A DNA stretch of 64,000 bases from Epiperipatus broadwayi (taxonomy: Eukaryota; Onychophora; Udeonychophora; Euonychophora; Peripatidae), in contig JAQFVV010000028.1 of NCBI GenBank assembly GCA_028023455.1, positions 1,623,501-1,687,500 on the forward strand, written 5' to 3'. A program made the position numbers and the translations under genes. Positions 57,346 to 64,000 of this stretch are shown here, one piece after another. Every line of letters begins with the position of its first letter. Within the stretch, counting starts at the first letter, position 1. Below the pieces are notes generated by a model. That model was not told where the DNA came from. It did no database searches and saw only the letters and a program-made list of their open reading frames with translations.

Positions 57346-58134
57346 TGATTATTTTATTTTATTTAATAATAAAGAGCTTGCTGATATTAATAACATGTGA
57401 AATATCTTAGTAAATAATTTCAATTTAGAAATTAATATTAACAATTTTAGCTAGCTGAGTTTTTCTCATTTTGATTAATGCGTTATTTTAATGAGTTTAA
57501 AAATTATATAAATAAAGCAGTAATTTTGCAATTTTTTTACTGTGCAATTATTATTATTTTTAATTAATGAAGCTAAGTAATTTACAAATTTACAAAATTA
57601 CCTGAAAAACAACAGGAAATAACATTTCAAAATCTCCTGAAATTTAATACATTCGCTACCCAACTGTGATTAATATCTTAATCATAAATAAGTCGATCAG
57701 TAAAGTTTTGCTAATACAATTAGAAAAGAAAACCTTAGCAATGCTTAATATATTTTTATAGTGTGTGTCTGTGTTCATTTTTGTGGAAATTTTTTGATAT
57801 TGTAAGTATGCCTAATTTAGTTTTTTAAAAAGCGCAGTAATTAATTTATATTAAGTCGATTTTATAAAAACTTTTAGTTTTTTTATTTATTTCTAAGTAA
57901 TAAATTGATGTCTATTAAAAAAACTTATAAATTGTACAAAAATATAACAATGCTATTAATAGATGTCATATGGTTATTATCATATGTATAGACTTAAAAT
58001 TCAAGTGAAAGTCAATATGTCTACTATTATAAACCAGAAATGTGCACAGACTATGGAAAAGGTTGCCATTTTTATAATAGTTTTATTTAATTGGTTAATT
58101 ATGAATTTATTTAAATGCACATTGATTACATAAG
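57346..58134. other. No gene recognised
   Basis: AT-rich. Confidence 0.5.
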
Positions 58135-58305
58135 TAATATTTACTAAGGCTGTAACCTCAAGATTATGGGTGTAAAAATGCGATAGTAGGGACCTCTACA
58201 GGTCTTAAACACAAGTTAACATAAGCTTGTGGTTAAGACCTGTAGAGGTCCCTACTATTGCACTTTACACGCATATTCTTGAGGTTACAACCTTAGTAAA
58301 TATTA
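58135..58305. mobile_element. Short palindromic MITE, same ends as the 10.5-kb element
   Basis: One almost perfect hairpin of about 170 bp whose arms start TAATATTTACTAAGGCTGTA and meet around TTAACATAAGCTTG. GGGACCTCTACAGGTCTTAA is also shared with the 10.5-kb element (ACCTCTATAGGTCTTAA). Non-coding; cleanest and shortest member of the family here. Confidence 0.85.
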
Positions 58306-59504
58306 ATTTGTTAATTTAACAAATTTCAATCATGCATAGTATTACTGTAGAGCCACAAACTACTTGATATCAAACTACTCAACTTCATTTATATGATAAC
58401 CAAAATAAATGTAAATATGGTATTATAGTCTCTATTTTTTTCATTACTAAATATAACATTTCAAACATGAATTTATGTACTGTAATCACATTTTTTCAGC
58501 TTTAAATATTATATCTATTCAGTTTTGTACTGTAATTAAAAGGACATATACTGATTTTTTTCCATGCATTTTTACTTCAAAAAGTTTTATTCCACATGTT
58601 TTTTGTAAAATACTATATTTTTTTAGAATCCAGAAATGTACCCAGCCTATGGAATGTCCATTGTTATTGTAATAGTTTTTTTTAATAGGTTGCTTTAACA
58701 ATTTTTATTTTATTTTGCGAAATTACTTGCTTTGAATAAAATGCTTGTAATCAAATTAAGCCTCTTAAATATAAGGAAGGAATTATTTCATTTGCATAAA
58801 ATGCTTCATAAAATAATTATGGTTTATTAATGGTGGAAAAATAATTATTTTTTTTCTTGAAAAATACACTTCTAACAAAACAATGTTTAAATTGAATAGC
58901 ATGTAAAAGTGTTACGGACAAACATTTAGAGATTTTTATAAATTCCAATATGCATAGTATTGATTTGATTTTTTCTCAGCCTTTCATATAATATTAATAT
59001 TATACTTTGAAATCTTCTTTCATGGAGTTTGTGATATTAAATTTGAATTTATCAGCAGAATAATATAACACAGTACAGTTTTTCCAATAACATTTTCAAA
59101 TTACATTTCTTAATTATCTGAAACAGCTTCATTTTATAATAGTAAAAGTATGGATTGCATTCATTTATATCTGAGCCCAATTTATATAAATCACTGTGGT
59201 TATAATCAGTTTCTTAAAGCACATGTAATTATATAAAGAAAAAAAGAAATGAAAAAATATAATTACTTTTTTTTCATCACATTTTTTGCCATTTAGGGTA
59301 AATTTTAGTAATCAGTAGATGTCATATAGTAAAGCTTCATAAATTCCTGTCTTATCTAATATCACCAGATTACACAGATTATTAAGTTGGCACAAAGCTG
59401 ATGAAAAGAAATGCTGAATAATATAAGTGGGAGTCATGTGATGTCTTATTGGTTCTAAAGTTCAAAGACATTTCTTAAATATTAAAACTATTAAGGATTT
59501 AGGT
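58306..59504. other. No gene recognised
   Basis: AT-rich. 59290-59465 contains decayed A-like pieces (TATCTAATATCACCAGATTAC; GTCATGTGATGTCTTATTGG). Confidence 0.45.
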
Positions 59505-59995
59505 GTGATATGTTGGACAATTTCCATAATCTATAAATGAATGTTGAATGTAAAGAAAATAATAAACTTTATTTAAACTTTCCAAATACAAATAAATTGT
59601 TAGTAATAACACATAAATAGACAACATAGGTAAGTAATTACACAATGTTTCAAGTAATATTATTCTCCACTCTTCTTCAGGTGTTGCTGGCCTGCACACA
59701 GTGACAATATTCACTTAGAAGTGGAACTCGCACCTTTAGATTCTTGAATATCATGCAAGTTCAACCAACCTTTAAGCAAATATTGTCACTGTGCACATAG
59801 GCCAGAAACATCTGAAGAAGAGTGGAGAATAATACTACTCAAAACATTGTGTAATTACTAACCCATGTTGTCTATTTGTGTGTTATTACTAACAAGTTGT
59901 TTGTATGTGGAAAATTTAAATAAAGTTTAAAATTTTCTATACATTCAACATTCATTCATAGATGATGGAAATACTCCAACATATCACATCTAATA
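59505..59995. mobile_element. Class C foldback pair
   Basis: The left arm 59507-59715 (minus copy) and right arm 59770-59995 (plus copy) are reverse complements over about 200 bp. Each carries the HHR-like segment: minus at about 59640-59690 and plus at about 59810-59860 (CTGAAGA, extra A, GAGTGG...ACTACTC, AAAAC). The centre has the degenerate tRNA-like part. Confidence 0.7.
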
Positions 59996-60486
59996 ATATA
60001 TCATCCCAAACCTTCAGACAAATATTAAAGATTTAGATTGTTGATAATAAGTCCTCATAGCATAAGAAAAGATCTATGGTAAGTTCTTTCTGCATGGTTG
60101 AGGTAAATTTGCAGATCCTAAAGCTCAAGATTCATGAATTATGGTCAAATACATTGATTAATATTTTATGAACTTTTCTGCAATAAACTGTTAATACCAC
60201 CCCCTACTTCTTTATATTATAATAAACTCTAACCATGCATGCTACTATTTTACTATCATCTCTTCCAACCTATTTATTAAAAATATGTACACGAAAATCT
60301 GTCAAACATTAAACTATTAAATATCTCAGAAAAATGTAAATGATCACCATGGTGCATTTCTGATGAACTTGTATGATCAGTTGACACAGACTGTTATAAT
60401 CTTTCAAATGTTTTGTTCATCACTCATTATTTATCTGTAATATTTTGTTACAACTTAATCTTATAATGAGGTATTATTTTATATAG

Positions 60487-60489
<3 letters not shown>
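59996..60489. other. No gene; one weak SINE T copy
   Basis: About 60090-60210 (GGTTGAGGTAAATTTGCAGATCC...) resembles SINE T. The rest is AT-rich. Confidence 0.4.
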
Positions 60490-60525
<36 letters not shown>

Positions 60526-60625
60526 CTATTACATAATATATATATATATATATATATATATTATGTAATAGTAATATTAGCGATTAAGCCAATGCACATG
60601 AGCTTTAAAGATAAATTATAAATTA
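60490..60625. repeat. TA palindrome joined to a MITE end
   Basis: Two TA runs (60490-60519, 60535-60562) flank AATATTACTATTACAT, whose reverse complement follows the second run. From about 60570 the sequence is the end of the 37.1-kb MITE (TAGTAATATTAGCGATTAAG, GCCAATGCACATG). The MITE copy is truncated after about 55 bp. Confidence 0.7.
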
Positions 60626-60639
60626 ACCTACCAATGCTA

Positions 60640-61030
60640 TTTAGTAGAAAATTCTTTCTTACCACAGTTATGCCACTTAGGATAGGCTTTGCTAATCAAT
60701 AGATATCAGATAGTAGGCTTTAATAAATCCCTATCCAGTGACACCTATCCAATATCACCAGATTAGTTTCTAGCTTATGGCTTTCATGATAGCTTGATAT
60801 TAAACAAAGAAGTAAATATGGCTGATAGAGAACAGGTGCATTAATTCCAGTAATACTAATGTACTGATCCCAAATCTAAAACCATCACACTGATAAAATT
60901 CATAAGCTAGATTCTATCTGGAGTTATTGGATAGGATTGATAGTGATTTATTAAAAACTACCATTTGGAATCTATAGATTACTAAAGCTTATTCTAGGTG
61001 ATATAACTGCGATGAATGAAAAAGAATTTC
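60640..61030. mobile_element. A-like head-to-head element, old
   Basis: The minus half (CACTTAGGATAGGCTTTGC, CCAATATCACCAGATTAGTTTC) and plus half (CACTGATAAAATTCATAAGC, GGAGTTATTGGATAGG, GCTTATTCTAGGTG) follow the class A plan with different sequence. Stem I and CTGATAA traces remain but GAAAC is lost on the plus side (TAGATTC). Confidence 0.5.
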
Positions 61031-61384
61031 TACTGGACAACATTATATAAACTGTGTCATGAGATGTATTATTAATTTTATACCAATATTCTGCATTCAC
61101 AACATTGATACCATTTAGTCCAAGTAAAGATATCAATGATTAATACTAATAATTTATTAGGATGGAGATTATCATACTATTTCCAAAAATGTTAGTAATA
61201 ACTATTTATGCCTTCATAGATTACTGATTGATGATAGATTTATGGATTCTAGAGTTCTGGATTTATGAACTGAAATGCAACTTTGGCACTCCTGGTTTTA
61301 AAATGTTGGGTGAACAACTGATTAATAAACCATTTTAATCTTTAAAATATTTACAACTTTTTATTAGGTTAGCGATTCTTTGTG
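61031..61384. other. No gene recognised
   Basis: AT-rich. Confidence 0.45.
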
Positions 61385-61495
61385 GCATGGTTTGGTGAAG
61401 AGAAAGAGAGTCTGGCTTAAGATCCTCAAATTGATTCCAGTTCTGGCACATCCTTCACCCAAACCTCTTATCAGCTCCCACACAATAATACCATT
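61385..61495 (+). mobile_element. SINE T copy
   Basis: GCATGGTTTGGTGAAGAGAAAG then GAGTCTGGCTTAAGATCC, ATTGATTCCAGTTCTGGCAC and a CACACAATAATACCATTT tail. Confidence 0.5.
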
Positions 61496-61784
61496 TAAAA
61501 AATCTCATAGATGATTAATCATTCTTAATATTTCACAAGAGTTGTAAATTTGTAGAAGATTAAAACCTATCAAAAATGAAGAAATAATAATGGAGATAAT
61601 AAAGAGATTAGATAATCAAATAATTTATTGCTTAGAAGTTTATGTAAAATTCCTGCAGGTGAAGTGATGGTTGTGCTGTGATTCATGGACATTGAGCCCA
61701 ATAATCTACCATTTGGACAGTGTATAAAACAATGCCGAGTATAATGATTCACATTGACTGACAAAAGTAATTCAATAAAATATA
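61496..61784. other. No gene; weak SINE piece
   Basis: 61618-61730 resembles the SINE pieces at 19.2 and 38.2 kb (TTATTGCTTAGAAGTTTATG...CTACCATTTGGACAG). Confidence 0.4.
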
Positions 61785-62345
61785 TCTAATCACATGATCA
61801 CCATTTCTTATGCATACAATGCTGTTAACATAGTAGCAAACTATATAATAGAGAAATCTAATGCAATCCATAGGAATTAATGGCCTTCTTTAGTGAGAAG
61901 CCTTGGATATGAGAGCCCTATGCTTAGATCTTTGGATTTAATGCAACACTCCAGTGGCCACATTTTACCTACAGAGTGAAGTATAAAGCTACAAACCCAA
62001 AATGATAATACAATAATGTTTTTGATTCAAGCTACTTTGTTTGCATAGTCATATAGATCTGAACTAAGTTCAGTATCTTTACATTATAGTATCTTGGGTT
62101 TTTTAAAAAACCATAGTCACCATTATCCAATGAGTTGCTGGAAGGTTGCATTAATTCCAAAGATTTAAGTGGAGTGATTTCAAATCTAAGATTCCTCACT
62201 GATGAAAGCCACAAGCTTGAAACAAGTCTGGTGATAGTGGGTGGGTAGGCACTAGATATTGATTTTATGTACAGACCTTCTAGCATCATTGATTACTATG
62301 GCTTGCACTGGGTAGCACTACTATAGGATGAGTTTGCTACTGTGT
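61785..62345. mobile_element. Class A element, head-to-head pair
   Basis: The minus copy (from ATCACATGATCACCATTTC) has lost most of its ribozyme (GCCTTCTTTAGTGAGAAGCC only). The plus copy (from about 62135, TTGCTGGAAGGTTGCATT) has a complete ribozyme and ends GGATGAGTTTGCTACTG. The join retains the TTCAGTATCTTTACATTATAG region. Confidence 0.65.
62183..62242 (+). ncRNA. Hammerhead ribozyme motif, class A, core intact
   Basis: CTGATGA, GAAAC and GTC are all present. Stem II AGC/GCT around CACAA is perfect. Stem III is ACAAGT (2 bp with AA loop, no longer palindromic). Stem I has a mismatch in the inner part and a weak outer part. Confidence 0.65.
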
Positions 62346-62410
62346 TAAAAATTTATCAACTTATCTTCATATTTTAACTAAATTTCTTTTCCGAGCTAAT
62401 TAATATATAT

Positions 62411-62625
62411 GACTATTAATGAAAACATTAATAGAAAAGGTAGTTCTTAAATATTCGGCTTTATTATTGCATAACATGCTTTTAACATAATATGCATATC
62501 ATATTCATGATATGTAGTCTATAAGCCATGAATATGGTACGCATGTTATGTCGAAAGCATGCTTGCCAGTATCAAAGCTGAATATTTAAAAACTATATTT
62601 TCTGTGGATGTTTTCATTAACAGTC
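62411..62625. repeat. Foldback element, about 95-bp arms
   Basis: GACTATTAATGAAAACATTA...TATTCGGCTTT...TAACATGCTTT runs to a centre near 62515 and returns as AAAGCATG...AAAGCTGAATATT...GTTTTCATTAACAGTC. Arms match with about 20 percent differences. Confidence 0.75.
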
Positions 62626-62654
62626 CTGCATTGTCATTCGTATAAAATAGTCAA

Positions 62655-62720
62655 GCATTGGTGGCCTAGCGGTTGCTTCCCGGTCAAGGTCAACGCTTTG
62701 ACATTAAAAAAAAAAAGTCT
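62655..62720 (+). mobile_element. tRNA-like SINE head, deleted copy
   Basis: TTGGTGGCCTAGCGGTTGC then TTCCCGGTCAAGGTCAACGC and an A-run. It is the 43.7-kb SINE with the anticodon part removed. Confidence 0.6.
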
Positions 62721-62984
62721 TAAGTAAACAATATCCATTTGTTTAAAATAATTGTTCCTAGTGAGAACAAACAGAAAAAAAAACAACAAATTTTCTTATA
62801 TAATTAAAACTATTTTAATATTTAAATATTTGTGTAGTACATTAGGGTTGTTTGGGTGCCTTTATGTCTATTTAATACATGGAATGTTTTATATTTTTTA
62901 CATTTAAAACTTCAACAAATTAGTCACACATAATATTTTACAATTCTATTTTATATTTCATTTTAGATTTGTTAATTTATATGT
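62721..62984. other. No gene recognised
   Basis: AT-rich. Confidence 0.5.
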
Positions 62985-63270
62985 TGGCATCAGCATGGGA
63001 TTTGGGCTTTCCATCATCATATTTTCAATGATATGGATGGCTGAAGGGTTGGAGGTTTGAGTAAATTGAAGCCTGTCCATTAAAGGGTGAGGATTTGCTA
63101 TCTTAATATAAACTGAGCACTGATTATATATATGTGTGGGAGATGATAATCTGGACCAACTGATGATTGCTGGTTTAGCATGAAATACGTATATTGGTGA
63201 TTATGCATCTTTTCTACATGTGTGTGGTCATGTGAAAGTCTGAGTTCAAATCCCTATATTTATATATACA
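62985..63270 (+). mobile_element. Class B element with intact ribozyme
   Basis: The 5' region (GGGCTTTCCATCATCATATT, GAAGCCTGTCCATTAAAGGG) is followed by the hammerhead, then CATGTGTGTGGTCATGTG. Directly after it GAAAGTCTGAGTTCAAATCC (box B) appears; the box A stretch is deleted. The 5' and ribozyme parts are about 90 percent like the 47.8-kb copy. Confidence 0.75.
63146..63204 (+). ncRNA. Hammerhead ribozyme, class B, all core positions intact
   Basis: Stem I: ATAATC (63146-63151) with GATTAT (63199-63204), perfect 6 bp, and CCAA with TTGG (63094-type spacing, 63194-63197). Core CTGATGA is at 63160-63166. Stem II is TTGCTG/TAGCAT with loop GTT. GAA is followed by palindromic ATACGTAT (63185-63192) and H17 = A (63193). 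This is the best preserved ribozyme in the window. Predicted cleavage is after 63193. Confidence 0.82.
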
Positions 63271-63534
63271 CATAGTAAATTGCACATATGCAATTCTTTT
63301 TTTACCATTAGAAATACATTTTTTAATGTGACACTTATAAATCCACTTGATAACCATCGTATTTAAAATAGATAAGTTTAATAATTTTAAAATTAATTAA
63401 TTAAAAATGCCAATTAAATAATTAAAACGATTTTTAAAATAAGTTGGGTAGAAAAAAAACCATCCAACTAACTTATTATCAATATATATCTATAAAAGAT
63501 ATAGACTAAATTAATAATTTTCATTTAATTTATT
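63271..63534. other. No gene recognised
   Basis: AT-rich. Confidence 0.5.
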
Positions 63535-63925
63535 ATTATTATTAAAGTGTATACAATATATAATTTAAAGTTAATTTAAATCAAATATATATATATTCTG
63601 TGCATCTATATAAAAAGCGTATCTGTTCTGTGTATTTATGTGTTAAAAAATATATATCATTCACTACTATCCGTAAATTTGGATTACCCAAAGAAAGGGA
63701 TGGGCTTAAAACCAAATATAATGGATGTATTTTTCTTTCTATTGTTATTGAAGTATATGCAGTATATAAATTAAAGTTAATTTGTATCAAATGTATGTTA
63801 TATATATATTCTGCGTATATATATTAAAAGCATCTGTTCTATTTATATGTTGAAAAAATATAGTGCATTCTGTAGTACTTATTAATTTGGATATCTAAAG
63901 AGAGGAAAGGGTTTAAAACTAAGTC
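63535..63925 (+). repeat. Two-unit tandem, about 213-bp period
   Basis: ATTCTGTGCATCTATATAAA (63595) and ATTCTGCGTATATATATTAA (63808) start equivalent parts. AGTTAATTTAAATCAAATAT / AGTTAATTTGTATCAAATGT and AAATTTGGATTACCCAAAGA / TAATTTGGATATCTAAAGAG also match. It may continue beyond the window end. Confidence 0.7.
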
Positions 63926-64000
63926 ACATCTAAAATATTATATCTGGATGTTTGAGAGTCAGGTTTTAAGAATTATATCGACTGTTAATTCAGATTATAT

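Overview
This is a eukaryotic, almost certainly invertebrate metazoan, nuclear DNA window. It is extremely AT-rich, full of (TA)n, (CA)n and (TC)n tracts, and has no long open reading frame, operon or intact RNA gene. Nearly every recognisable stretch is a decayed transposable element: Penelope-like retroelements with a GIY-YIG domain, an RTE/'craniofacial development protein 2-like' type LINE, a pogo/Tigger transposase relic, several tRNA-derived SINE families and several long palindromic (foldback or MITE-like) elements. I cannot name the species from sequence alone. No supported host exon was found.

The most interesting content is a set of short repeat families that carry hammerhead self-cleaving ribozyme (HHR) motifs on both strands. 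Class A is a unit of about 430-455 bp found at 5.2, 15.0-16.3, 23.4, 28.3, 34.3, 41.8-42.8, 50.5-51.0, 55.4-56.1 and 61.8-62.3 kb, with relatives (A') at 4.9 and 46.3-47.1 kb. Each fuller copy has CTGATGA, a short stem II, GAAAC, a palindromic stem III and GTC, flanked by strands that pair as stem I. Class B, at 3.6, 8.1-8.9, 18.2-19.1, 20.7, 36.0, 47.8-48.2, 50.3 and 63.0 kb, has a different ribozyme beside a tRNA-like (A/B box) segment. The copies at 47.9 and 63.15 kb keep every core nucleotide. A diverged relative (B2) forms a tandem of about 400 bp at 9.1-10.35 kb. Class C has a tRNA-like head and an HHR-like segment and is attached to the 3' end of the Penelope-like element (27.5, 30.3-31.0, 44.3-45.4, 59.5-60.0 kb).

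Layout: 0-3.6 kb, AT-rich and little recognised; 3.6-5.6 kb, class B and A elements; 5.6-8.1 kb, nothing recognised; 8.1-11.1 kb, class B, the 400-bp tandem and a large nested palindrome; 11.8-14.8 kb, SINE, Tigger relic, LINE-like relic; 15-16.3 kb, class A tandem; 17-17.6 kb, Penelope-like relic; 18-20.9 kb, class B cluster and SINEs; 21.2-23.7 kb, LINE endonuclease relic, minisatellite, foldback; 27.5-31 kb, class C, Penelope-like and class A pieces; 32.6-35.8 kb, a reverse-strand LINE split by several insertions; 37.1-37.6 kb, a perfect-looking palindromic MITE; 41.8-42.8 kb, class A cluster; 44.3-45.4 kb, Penelope-like element with inverted ends; 46.3-47.1 kb, A' cluster; 47.8-49.3 kb, class B and LINE tail; 53.4-55.1 kb, a tandem array of tRNA-like units; 55.4-64 kb, class A/C copies, two foldbacks and a 213-bp tandem.

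Working together: the HHR families look like non-autonomous, retrozyme-like RNAs. They occur as tandem copies one ribozyme-to-ribozyme distance apart, as expected if multimeric or circular RNA is reverse transcribed, and Penelope-like elements (a group known to carry hammerheads) are present as candidate helpers. That functional link is inference.
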